Source of the DNA: Folioceros fuciformis
Lineage: Eukaryota > Anthocerotophyta > Anthocerotopsida > Anthocerotales
Length of the DNA stretch: 64,000 nucleotides
Direction: 5' to 3'
NCBI GenBank assembly: GCA_049999805.1
Contig: JBNGIO010006345.1
Span: 18,093 to 82,092, forward strand
Shown piece by piece: positions 24,512 to 34,288 of the stretch (position 1 is the first letter of the stretch; each line of letters begins with the position of its first letter). The notes below the pieces were generated by a model that saw only the letters and a program-made list of their open reading frames with translations, was not told the DNA's origin and searched no databases. A program made the position numbers and the translations under genes.

Positions 24512-24919
24512 GAATATACTTTCAATGCAATCTGCGATTTTAAATATGCAAAATACTGCTTGCTTCGTGACAACTAAGATCGTGGGCAGATTACGTAGCT
24601 TACTAACCACAGTACTAACCCACACTTGTGTTTGCTTGATGACGAGCGGAGCTGGGCCAGACAGAGCCAGCTCCTCCCAGTCCTTCCTGGGAAGACGAGG
24701 TGAGACAACATGACGGACTGAAGCGGAGCCAGGAAATTGATACAGGACGACTCACAGCTGCCCCGGAGGAATGGTAGGCTCCGTTGACGCCTGAAGGCCA
24801 GGCCAATGGCAGTATCCTAATATTCCGGATTGGCAGGTGGTAATTTCAGAATGCATTGGCACAGGTTTTGAGAATTTGGCTGAAGGGGCCACGACCAACC
24901 AACCACTCACTGCGTTGTG
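24512..24919. other. Convergent 3' region between the BURP gene and PPR B
   Basis: Holds the two 3' UTRs; no gene seen. Confidence 0.5.
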
Positions 24920-27457
24920 TCAGTGACGATCCCCGCATGAACAAGACCCGTCCAGAAAATGGTGTACTTGATGGGCATCTCGGACAATTATCTCCCGATT
25001 CTCCAGTCGTGACATGATCTTGGTGCTACTGTGGCAATCGTTGCACATGCGAAGATTCTTTGTAACCAGTAACGTTGTGCCATCTGGAGTGTTCATCAAA
25101 CCGTATGCCAAGGCCAGTTTCTCTGCGTGCCCACACAAGGCGTCCTGCTTCTCCTGTTCAGACACTGCTTTTAGCACCAACTGAGTGTTGGGCACATGGC
25201 CTCCTTCATCCTTCAACTTCGCACTCATGCTCTGCAGTTTCGACGATATGTCGGACCTCTCTTCTCCTACTCTGAACTCGTGCACCGTACTGTCGATTTC
25301 GATGCAAGCCTTTGCAGGTTTTTTCCAAGCACCTGAACTCTTTCTCAAGCTCTCGATGTCCTCCACGTCCTTCCATCTGCCAGCCTTGGCATATATGTGT
25401 GCCAGGAGGACATATGGGCTCGCATTCTCTGGTTCCCGAGCTGAAAGCTGGTCGAAGCATCGCCTTCCACGCTCAAGGTCACCATGGATCCTGCAGGCGC
25501 TCAGCAAGGCCTTCCAGCCCACGGTATCATTTTCGAAACGCATACTTTTCAGCATGTCTTCAGCTTCGTCCAGTAGGCCAGCCCGCCCAAGGAGATCAAC
25601 CATGCAAGTATGGTGGTAGTCACTCGGCACAATGCCATGGACCTCCTGCATCATATTGAAGTACCGTTGACCTTCATCCACCAGACCTGCATGACTGCAT
25701 GCCACAAGAAGGCAACTGTAAGAAGTCCCATCCGGCTTGACCCCCTGCTGGAGCATCTCGCTGAAACATTGCATGGCCATCCTAGAATCACCGTGCTCTG
25801 CATAGCCATTGAGCAAAGCATTCCATGTCACCACGTCTTTCGTGTGCAGTCTTTCAAACAGCTGGCGAGCCACTTCCAAGCTCCCGCATTTCGCATACAT
25901 ATCCACAAGGCTGCTGCCAACGGACGCATTGGATTCTAGGCCCTTCTCACGAATCTGTGCGTGAAGCTGCTTCCCCTGATGTAGGGCTCCCACAATAGCA
26001 CACGCTTTCAGGAGACACACCAACGTGACAGTATCAGCTGGGGACATGCCCTGACGTTGCATACTAGCATAGAGAGCAAGGGATTCTCGACCCTGCCCCT
26101 GTTGGGTATAGCCTGTGATCATAGAGTTCCATGTGACAACATCTTTATTGGGCAGTGCGTCGAATACACTGCGAGCATCCTCTAAGCTCCCGCATTTTGC
26201 ATACATATCTACCAAGCAGTTGCCAACAAGTATATTGGCTTCCAATCCTCCTCGCCGGATCTGTGCATGCACATGCTTCCCCTGATCCAGATCTCCCACG
26301 CTACCACATGCTTTCAGGAGGCACACAAAGGTAACAGGATCTGCTACATGGATGCCTTTCTGCTGCATGGCTGCATATAGAGCCAGAGCATCTCGCCCAT
26401 GCCCTTGCTTCGTAAATCCTGCAATCATAGCATTCCACGTCACCACATCCTTTCTCGGCAAGCTGTTGAACACTCTGCGGGCGTCTTCTAAGCTCCCGCA
26501 TTTGGCATACATGCTCACGAGGCTGTTGCCAACAAAAACATTGCCCCTGACAGAGCTTGTCAGAAGGTCAGCATGGACCTCCTTGCCCGCAACCAGGTCC
26601 TCTGCTGTGGCACATGCCTTGAGGACTGCCACAAATATATGGTTGTCTGGCTTCACACCTGAATCTCGCATCCGCCTGTACAGGCTTATAGCTTCCACGG
26701 CCTCCCCATGTCGAGCATGCTCCAAGATCACCGTAGCCCACAGATGGGCGTCTGGTGCAGTTACCTTGCTGAACACCTGCACTGCGTCCTCCAACATCCC
26801 ATGCCCGGCATACATGCGCACGACATGGGTGGCCAGGAATGCGTTCGACTCCAAGCCGCATACAACCGCAGCAGCATGCACGCGCTGGCCCAAAATGAGA
26901 TTCTCTTCTGCCATGCATCTCTTCAAAACACGATACAGGAGAGACTCGCCAACATGACATCCTTCCTGCACTAGAAGTTCCAAGGCGTCGACAACCTCTC
27001 CCAGCTCGCCTTCGTCACAACGCCTTCTCAGGCTCTCAATCACCGAGTCCTCCTTTTCCCACCTGGCCAGCTGCGAACCCACCCAATCCGGCTTGTGTGG
27101 TGCACTGAGCCACAGGCCCTCCTTGGATGTCTTGTGCCTGAAGTCAGGATGGCGAGGGCTTTTCTTATCCCCCCGGTTGTCCCACCACTGCGTAGGATCC
27201 TGGAAGAAATACCGCCACAACAGCTCCTGTCGCTCCTTCTTCTGCGTAATTCCTTCTGAGCTGTATGTCTCAAGGTATGTCCCTCTAGCAGAAGTGTTAA
27301 TGCTACACCCTAGCTTCACTGACAACGTGCCGAAGGCGTGAGAAAGCTCTGGCCTCGGTCTGCCACGCAAACGAGAGTCGGCAGGAGCTGCATTTGGCAG
27401 CCGGAGCAGCCATGGCATCGCCATATCCATGACACAAGCCTGTTCCAACCAAATCAT
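24920..27457 (-). CDS. PPR B: PDF motif fused to PPR-E-DYW (KP type, ending DRH)
   Basis: Single exon, 845 residues from the ATG at 27457 (an in-frame GTG precedes it); a second ATG ten codons on would give MDMAMPWLLRLPNAAP, which looks like a targeting peptide. Residues about 79-133 form a well-kept PDF motif as in plant OSB proteins: LLWRYFF, DPTQWWDNR, KKSPRHPDFRHK, EGLWL, KPDWVGSQL. In OSB1 this motif binds single-stranded DNA. A helical stretch and four PLS triplets follow (GNSLVSMYAKCGSLEDA and similar), then E1/E2 and the DYW domain with KKPA in the PG box, HAEKLA, CNDCH and the end CSCGDRH. Zinc ligands of the deaminase are intact. Expected role: site-specific organelle RNA editing; what the PDF part adds is unknown. 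Its closest relative in this window is PPR C. Confidence 0.92.
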   Translation of the reverse strand: MIWLEQACVMDMAMPWLLRLPNAAPADSRLRGRPRPELSHAFGTLSVKLGCSINTSARGTYLETYSSEGITQKKERQELLWRYFFQDPTQWWDNRGDKKSPRHPDFRHKTSKEGLWLSAPHKPDWVGSQLARWEKEDSVIESLRRRCDEGELGEVVDALELLVQEGCHVGESLLYRVLKRCMAEENLILGQRVHAAAVVCGLESNAFLATHVVRMYAGHGMLEDAVQVFSKVTAPDAHLWATVILEHARHGEAVEAISLYRRMRDSGVKPDNHIFVAVLKACATAEDLVAGKEVHADLLTSSVRGNVFVGNSLVSMYAKCGSLEDARRVFNSLPRKDVVTWNAMIAGFTKQGHGRDALALYAAMQQKGIHVADPVTFVCLLKACGSVGDLDQGKHVHAQIRRGGLEANILVGNCLVDMYAKCGSLEDARSVFDALPNKDVVTWNSMITGYTQQGQGRESLALYASMQRQGMSPADTVTLVCLLKACAIVGALHQGKQLHAQIREKGLESNASVGSSLVDMYAKCGSLEVARQLFERLHTKDVVTWNALLNGYAEHGDSRMAMQCFSEMLQQGVKPDGTSYSCLLVACSHAGLVDEGQRYFNMMQEVHGIVPSDYHHTCMVDLLGRAGLLDEAEDMLKSMRFENDTVGWKALLSACRIHGDLERGRRCFDQLSAREPENASPYVLLAHIYAKAGRWKDVEDIESLRKSSGAWKKPAKACIEIDSTVHEFRVGEERSDISSKLQSMSAKLKDEGGHVPNTQLVLKAVSEQEKQDALCGHAEKLALAYGLMNTPDGTTLLVTKNLRMCNDCHSSTKIMSRLENREIIVRDAHQVHHFLDGSCSCGDRH

Positions 27458-28802
27458 CACATGGCATCATCGAACCTACCATTCCTGAATGTCATCCGCA
27501 ATGTAGATACTCTCTTCCAACGACAAAGTCCTCCAAGATGGACCCGAGCCCTCCAGCGGAACCTTGCCAAAAGGAGCTCAGAGAGAAAGAAACACGACGC
27601 GCACAGCGAACCCACGCTGTGGAATTCTGATCTCGCAGATGCCAGGCGATCGGGGATCCAATATGGCCTCCTAACTTTCACCGTCTCAAAGAAAAATCAT
27701 CTTCCGGACTTCGATAGTACATATTGGATGAGGAACTCAAACGTGTACGCGGGAAGTGAGATCCTGTTTCACATGTTGTCGCGCACCACTGAAACCGCGG
27801 CAATGGGCAATGCTCCTCTAGTACACTTTGACTTCTCATGCACAAGAAGAAGCATCGTTGAGTGCCAGGGCCTGCTTCTAGCAACATCCACCGTGCACAC
27901 AGGTGCAGAATTCATCGTCTTCCGCCGACCAGTCACTCTGTATGAATGCATGGCCTTGCATTCTGCGCAGACGGACAAGCCTTGTATACGGACAGGTTGC
28001 ATTGCACTGCGGATGGATGAGGGAGCTGGAGCCAGAAGCAAAGGAGCAAGCTGGAGCTAGAGCCTCCTCGAAGAATGAGGAACAGAACCTCAAGCAAGAC
28101 GAGGTCACATACCAAGCCAGGGGAGATACGACGGCGATACCACGTCTGGCCATGGCACTAAGGGACGATGGTTAGAGACAAAAGTGTACGAGAAACACAC
28201 AAAGACGGTCCCTTCCTCAGATTTACTGCACTTGATAGAAGTCGGATGAACGACACAGCAGAGAGACTCCTGGAGGAGTCAGCAGCAAAACCTTAAAAGG
28301 GAGGCCACATACCAGGCCAAGGCAACTACGGTAACGACACCGACCTAGGCCGGCGATGGCAAGAGAGCTGGTGGAGAGCGGGCAAAATGTGAGGAAAACA
28401 CAAAACCGGTCCTTCCCTCAAATTTTTGCACCTGATAGAAGTCCGATACAATCACATCAACAATCAGCAGCGAAAGAATACATGTGCAGACATCTTCCGT
28501 CCGGCTTAGTAAGCGCATAGCACTAAGTTTTGTTTCAGCCTGAGAGGAAACTGGACATGGAGGACGTTGTGGAATAGCGGTGTCCTGATGGTGCCGGTGC
28601 AGTCTATCCTACGAAGGGTAACAGTCGATGAAGAACAGCCAGCTGCGCGCAACAATCGCAACTCCGCCGGGCCTGCGCAGCATCCGCCTCCCCCCGAGAC
28701 CGAGCAACAACCGTGAACCCCGTCCGCCAGGCCAGTACACACGATGACGCCTCCCGTGCTGCCGCTCACCGCAGCGCACAGAATGCTTGGTTTGACTTGG
28801 CT
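27458..28802. other. Upstream region of PPR B with a tandem duplication
   Basis: A 240-codon plus-strand open frame crosses 27338-28060, but it overlaps the N-terminus of PPR B, shows no domain and is rejected. 28061-28462 is a two-copy duplication. 28470-28802 is GC-rich DNA at the 3' side of the zinc-finger gene. Confidence 0.5.
28061..28462. repeat. Two-copy tandem duplication, about 204-bp period
   Basis: Copy 1 starts near 28061 and copy 2 near 28265. Shared pieces in the same order include ggccacatacca/gtcacatacca, a block with acacaaa followed by cggtcc, and gatagaagtc at the end. The copies have many substitutions, so the duplication is old. Non-coding. Confidence 0.65.
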
Positions 28803-29123
28803 TCACTTCTTGAGGCTGCCGCGCACACCGGGCTTGGGCTTGTTGGCTAGGTCGGAGCCGGAGACCGAGCCGTGCAGATTGAGCAGCTTGTCCTCCTCGA
28901 AGGGGAGTTTAGGGTGCCTGGCCTCGTGGTGGATGAGCATGCTCTTGGAGTCCGGCGCCGTGGCCTTGCAGATAGGGCAGGCGAGCTTGGCGTGCCCTCC
29001 CTTGTCCGCGCCCTTGCGATCCTCCACTCCCGCTTTCCCCCCGCCACGGTTGGTGGTGGCAGCGTCCACTTTCGCCGCAATTTCCTTTGCCGTGTGCTTC
29101 TTGGGCTTGGCCTTGCCTGTCAT
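28803..29123 (-). CDS. Small C2H2-type zinc-finger protein, conserved plant family
   Basis: Single exon, 106 residues. It opens with MTGKAKPKKHTAKEIAAK, followed by a basic Gly/Asp-rich linker, then CPICKATAPDSKSMLIHHEA, in which two cysteines and a C-terminal HH...H pattern (IHHEARHP) form one zinc finger. Acidic FEEDKLLNLHG follows. Small proteins of this layout are widespread and conserved in plants, but I know no established function; a nucleic-acid or ribosome-associated role is possible. The ATG at 29123 is preferred because conservation begins there; the frame continues upstream for 34 more codons with another in-frame start (Met-Ala-Ser-Ser) that is GC-rich and unlike the family. It diverges from the vasohibin gene. 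Confidence 0.8.
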   Translation of the reverse strand: MTGKAKPKKHTAKEIAAKVDAATTNRGGGKAGVEDRKGADKGGHAKLACPICKATAPDSKSMLIHHEARHPKLPFEEDKLLNLHGSVSGSDLANKPKPGVRGSLKK

Positions 29124-30046
29124 GGTGCCGGCAGCAAGTGACACACGCTGGAATGGGGTTTGCAGCAAGGGCAGCGGGACCGATGACGATGGCGGCGCGT
29201 CTACAGCCTCGAGAGAGCTTGCCAAGCAATGTGCGCCCTCTCGACTCCACCACGGCGGCCGCGCCGGCCCAGTTATAGAGCGCCACCACCAAGCAGAGGC
29301 CCAGCCGGGGGACCAACGACTGATGAGACCCCACGCTCCAACAACTCCAAAATTTATAACAAAAACCCCTCCTACTTCGCCTACCTATCCAGCTGCTACT
29401 GTATGTCGGCACCGTCCCACATTTAGCAAACCTTTCTTGTTAAAGCCATCCCGGCCAATTTGTTTCGGGCCTTTGGCTCTCTTGGTTGTTCGTCCGTCCG
29501 GGGATTCTCTGTTGGAGTTAGATAAAAAAACTTTATCTCTTTTTTAACAATATATATATATATATATTTCATTTAATTTTATTTCCAATAAAGAATCATC
29601 ATCCTTCCTTCCTTTCCGCCAGGCTCATTCCGTCCGTTCCGTTGCGACGGTTGGCCCCAGTTGTGCCATTTGGAGCGGCTCCACGGCGGTCGCTCCCGCG
29701 CTCACGCAGGGGCGGTTGAATCGTGAAGGGGGCATGCGTGCGTCGTCCCCGTGCCAGGCTTTGTGGGACACCAGTGTCGTTGCGATTTGTGCGCTTCGGT
29801 TAATTTTTTTTTCGTATGTTGGGCGTGCGCACGGATTTCTACCTTGGTTGTTGGACAGGTTCCTTCGACCGGCTGGCTCGCAATGTAGCACAAGCTTTGA
29901 TCGTTGCAACATGGCCTAAGCCTTCAATTTCACGAGCAAGGCACTCGCTCTCGAGAAGAGTGCCGTCTCCGGTGCATGGCCAACTGATAGCGAAAGAAAT
30001 TGAGCCGCAAACTTATTAACTTGGCAGGCAGTGAGCGTGCTGTACA
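29124..30046. promoter_or_regulatory. Shared divergent promoter region, zinc-finger gene and vasohibin gene
   Basis: The two genes start 923 bp apart in opposite directions, so both promoters must lie here. An (AT)n microsatellite occupies about 29551-29567, in an AT-rich patch at 29520-29595, with GC-richer flanks. No further element is assigned. Confidence 0.5.
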
Positions 30047-32381
30047 ATGGCTGCCGATCCGGCAGCTTGTGAGCCGTCTGGTCGTACAGTGAAACCTAGA
30101 CTGCCTGATCAGTTCTTTCATCTGCCGACTAAGGCACGCCTCAAGGCAGCGAGGCAGGTGATTCTAATCACTCGCTCAGGTGCTTGCGAGTTTTCTTGTT
30201 TGTCTTGCAACCAGGTCTGCATTTTCTTGTCCTACAATAGCACAAAAGGTTGGGCGAGGCAAGTGTACTGACGTTAGAAGGTGTTCTCGTTTGTTTCTCT
30301 AGTACCTTAAGTCATTTGAGTACAAGCAAACACCGGAGACGCACTTCAACAGCCACAAGCTGCGGCCATTGTCTCGCATTATGGACACAGCAAGAATGGT
30401 AAGCCAGTTTACATCCCTGTTGTCGTAACCGAGAGCTCTTGGTTTTTTTTTTTTGCTTAAGCTGTTACTTGAAAATGCTTCCTTTTTCTGCAGATTGTCT
30501 ACAGCCCGCAGCCTATCAAGTGCGTCGAGGCCGTCTTTTTGGCGCTCTACCTCACAGTAAGTAGTGAATGTTCAGCCAAATTCAACTGTGAAAATCTTGT
30601 ATTCAGAAAGAACGCCTCAAGTGTTGCTCCTGTCTCCCATAGTCTGCTGACTTCATCTTGCCAAAACCGAATGACTGACGTCTTTCTTTTGCTCTTCGAG
30701 ATACAGAGACATCACTGCACACATTGCAAGCTGGAACTTGCATCCACCTAATGAGCTTCCCCTGGGACGTTGCAGGCTGGGCTGACTGATGTTGACAGGA
30801 TTCCTTTGTCGTTCAAGACGGAATGTGAAGGACAGGTATCTCACGCTTTTCCCTTCACCTTGGTAATTTTTCCTGTGTAGGGTGGACAAAACGTGGTCAT
30901 TGACACGGTTTGAGGGCTCCTACTATTGAGCAGGTGCATCAGCACATTGTTCTCGTGTTGCGGCACGGTGGCAAGTATGGTGCTCTAGGGATCAGTCGCC
31001 GTCCTGATCTGATGGACAAAGATTTGACTTTTGACAGGTGAGAATGGACGATAATTGATGGGATTATAGCTGGTGGTAAAGTCTTTACGACCCTTACTTG
31101 ACACCCAGATAGCCATTCAAGATCCTCATGTCGAGCACTACCATGTCAAGGTATTAGATGGAAAGGCATCATAGTGAGTGCCCACCCCATGAGCATTAAA
31201 GATGTTCATCTGTTTCCTTGTGTGTGTTCAGTGCGGTGTGACACTTGCACACAGTTTCCGTTGCACTTTTGTGAATTGTCTCAAGTGCTACAAGGATGGT
31301 GCTCCCCTTCTGGTTGCAAGGAGGGTTGTACACTGTGTCCTGAGCTCGTTATTGGCGCGCGTGTGTGCAGCATGTCAAGCCTTATCAGGAACTATATCGA
31401 AGCCTATGCACAGTCTTCGCACAGTGTGCTGAAGGTTCGAGTTGGACTCCCAGTAAGTATCTACATTGAACAGTTAGCTGGTGGTCGTGCAGACTTCAGA
31501 GACGCAAATAGTAAAGTTATCCTGGGCAGTTAAACATGTTTTGGAAGATGATGTCTGGATGGGCATTTTGTGGCAAGATTTGGACGACTCGTCTATGACT
31601 GACACCTTGCTTTGTTGTACCTAAAAGGTGGAGCATGACCTTCTATCACGAAACCATGTTTGTTGGCGCTCCATTTGCATTAACGTTGCTTGGATGTCTT
31701 GGGAGGAGGTGAGATCAGAAGTTGGCGATTAATTTTGCTGAAATGTGAGGATTCCAGTAGCTGACACGTTCTTGTGTCTTACTTTTGTGTGTGTTTAAAA
31801 GTGCTGTGAGGCATTGGTGAAGCATGAGCTGCAAGCGAAGCGTCTTTGGGACAAGTGAGACCTACTTTTTGATTCTGCATCAGTCCCACCTTATTGCATC
31901 ATTCTGTTACGTCAGATGGAAGTGACCATCGACTTACCTTTCTGCCCGCGTGACCTTGCTATAGGTGGTTGTTGGAAGGCAAAGGAGGCGATCCAAAAAG
32001 GATAATCAAAGCCAAAAAAGCACCTCTGGATACCAATGCGCAGATGCTGAAGAGAAAGACCACGGTGCCTGACTTCCTGGATACAGCATTGAGGCTGGCT
32101 TGTTCTGAGCATTCTCCCAGACTGAGACTTCAGAGCCCAGCTTTGGAGCCTTTCCAGGACAACACAGCAGAAAACTCGGATGGAGATATGAATGTGGTTG
32201 ACAGTGACCAGCCGCAGGTAACATTCACAGAAATCAGGTCAGCACCCACGTTAACGACATTCAGGTTTGGCGTGAAAAGCAGGAGAATAATTAGCTCAGG
32301 CTGCAGGATGCCCCTCATCATGGCAGCAAAACCCATCAAATTCCATTTCAGGAAGCCTCCTTGCAGTATGGGATTGCTTGA
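30047..32381 (+). CDS. Vasohibin-type tubulin tyrosine carboxypeptidase
   Basis: Ten exons: 30047-30157, 30303-30398, 30494-30556, 30776-30835, 30934-31037, 31371-31452, 31628-31708, 31802-31854, 31965-32217 and 32352-32381; 310 residues. The core matches animal vasohibins: QPIKCVEAVFLALYLT, IPLSFKTEC, HQHIVLVLRHGGKYGALGIS, RRPDLMDKDLTF, then HSVLKVRVGLP. The transglutaminase-like Cys-His-Ser triad is present as C79, H114 and S131; the spacings of 35 and 17 equal those of human VASH1 (C169, H204, S221). Vasohibins with the partner SVBP remove the C-terminal tyrosine of alpha-tubulin. The basic C-terminal tail (PKRIIKAKKAP) also fits. Human-type N- and C-terminal extensions are reduced. The last splice is uncertain: without it the frame would run on to 32439. 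Intron 5 is the longest, at 333 bp. Confidence 0.88.
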
Positions 32382-34064
32382 GGGGAGGCCTATTCGAAGG
32401 GTTAGGCAATTTGGCTACAGAGTCCCGTATCTTGGGTGACTCTGTTGCTGAGCACCTCACTTGAAGCATGGCCACTGTAGAGCAGCCTCTGATATTACTT
32501 CCGAGTTGTGACCAAAGTTGCTTTTGTTTCTCTCAAAGATTCAAGGGTTGTGGCTGGGTGACGCTTCTGATGGGGAAACCGGTTGAATCTCTGAGCAACT
32601 GACACAGAGGATGGGTAATCCTTCTCGTACAACGGTGAGGTTAGTATCCACTGCTTGCTGATAATGGGCAACCGACCGGTAAGGTTGCTCTAAAGTCTCC
32701 GATGAACTTTTCTGCATTAACCTCATCCTGCCAGTTCAATTCTAGCTCCTTCTGCTTGGCACAAAGCTTTCTCGAAATGCAGGGTCACAAGTCTCCCGAG
32801 ATGGCCCCCTTTCTCGCCGTGACCTGTCAGTCCCGAGTGGTTAGTGTGTATGGATCTTGCGACGAATCAAAACCAGTGGTGTTCTTGAACTTCCCTCTCC
32901 AATCCATTTGACTCTGCCAATCTGAAAGTTGAACATAGCAGTAAAGATTACCGTGAGATGTTGTGTCGGCCTCGCTTGAGTTTCCAACTCAGTCGACTGG
33001 TGAGTCCTATCCAACTTGTCCAGGTCCGTCCAATAGATGTGTGATGCGGCATCCTTCTTGTCCAGTTTTCACGGAGGTTGGTGCGTAGCGTAGGAAGGTA
33101 TGCAGGAAGAGAATCATACGCCTCAAAAGAATTTCGGGAGTCCAGTCCACACTCCGTAAATGGAAAAACGGATGAGACCCCAGCCGGCATACTTTTTAAC
33201 AAAACAAGATCATGGTAACCAACAACATCATAGTGGTAAGCACTCGAAATCTCGAGTTTCGCTAGTATATCCCTTCTTGCCGAAAGTCATTTCTTTTGTT
33301 TCTTTTGTTTTTAGAATGTCATATCATTGACCCAAAATTGAATTCATCACTTATCGACTACAACTCATTACTCACCCATTACGCTATGCTCAAATGGCTT
33401 AATCTAAATGGACACATCTTTATAAGACCCTGCTGCCACCTAGTACAATTTTTGTTCTCATGTACCTCCTTGGTGTATTGTTTTCCATGTTGTAAAGTTA
33501 TAAATAATATTTTCTTATTTTACTCCACTGTGCTTTGTCAACTCCATAAGTGGGCAAGCAAGCTATTGCTTCAAGTTGTCCTTCTCATGTTTTGACATGT
33601 TCTACTTTTCCTCATGTGCTATTCTTAACACCACCAATTTTTGTACCTTGAAGACTTTGGTTACTTTTGTCATAAATTACTAATAAATATATTAATAAGA
33701 AATTTCAAAAAAGAAGACAGTTAGGGCTAAATACTTTATAGTCTAGAATTGCAAGCCATTGCTCCACCACTAAGGAATCCCTCCTTCTCTCTTTTACTAT
33801 TTCATGAGATGACATATGTTATAACTTGAAACAGACAAAAAAAAAAGAAAAAGAAGTCTTTCACTTATTTACGATGTGATATATTCTACAACCTTTAAAC
33901 AAAAAAACTAAAGCGAAATAAAATTATCATGACGTGATATATTCTACAACCTTTAAAAAAAAAAAAAGCGGAATAAAATTATCATGGCTCCCATCACGTA
34001 GGGTTATCCATTATGGTTTTGGAAGAGCAAAACCGAGTTTTATAATCCTAACATTGGATGTGAA
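32382..34064. other. Non-coding stretch before the tRNA, AT-rich from 33200
   Basis: 32382-33200 is mixed composition, likely 3' UTR and spacer of the vasohibin gene. 33200-34064 is AT-rich, with A and T runs and a two-copy repeat at 33871-33986. No gene supported. Confidence 0.5.
33871..33986. repeat. Two-copy tandem repeat, about 60-bp unit
   Basis: Both copies carry gtgatatattctacaacc, an A-rich run, then aataaaattatcat. Copy 1 spans about 33871-33930 and copy 2 about 33931-33986; the difference lies mainly in A-run length. Confidence 0.7.
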
Positions 34065-34135
34065 GGAGGCAACCAGGATTGAACTGATGACCTATCGGAC
34101 TGCAGCCGATTGCTCTACCACTGAGCTATACCTCC
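34065..34135 (-). tRNA. tRNA-Cys (GCA)
   Basis: The minus strand folds as a complete 71-nt tRNA without an intron. The acceptor stem ggaggta pairs with tgcctcc (one G-T). The D arm is gctcagtggtagagc. The anticodon stem atcgg/ccgat holds the loop ctgcagt, with anticodon GCA after the invariant T. The T arm has loop ttcaatc closed by atcag/ctggt. The body resembles plant nuclear tRNA-Cys rather than plastid or mitochondrial trnC. The CCA end is not encoded. Confidence 0.88.
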
Positions 34136-34288
34136 ATGTGCTGCAAAACGTTGCGTACAAAATTAACTTTATACTAGTTTTCAAGGATATTATGGAACCG
34201 GCTCCACAGACAACGGGAACAGACATATAAGTGATGACGTGCAAGACACAATTCCGGTTTGTTATGTTCGATGCATTTCACAGCTGGA

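Noticed and set aside
27338-28060. 240-codon plus-strand open frame
   Set aside because: It overlaps the PPR B N-terminus on the opposite strand, has no domain, and its composition changes midway; a chance frame in GC-balanced DNA.
31090-31150. Possible extra vasohibin exon (reading IQDPHVEHYHVK)
   Set aside because: Its junction with exon 5 gives a stop in the required phase, while skipping to 31371 joins in frame to conserved vasohibin sequence.
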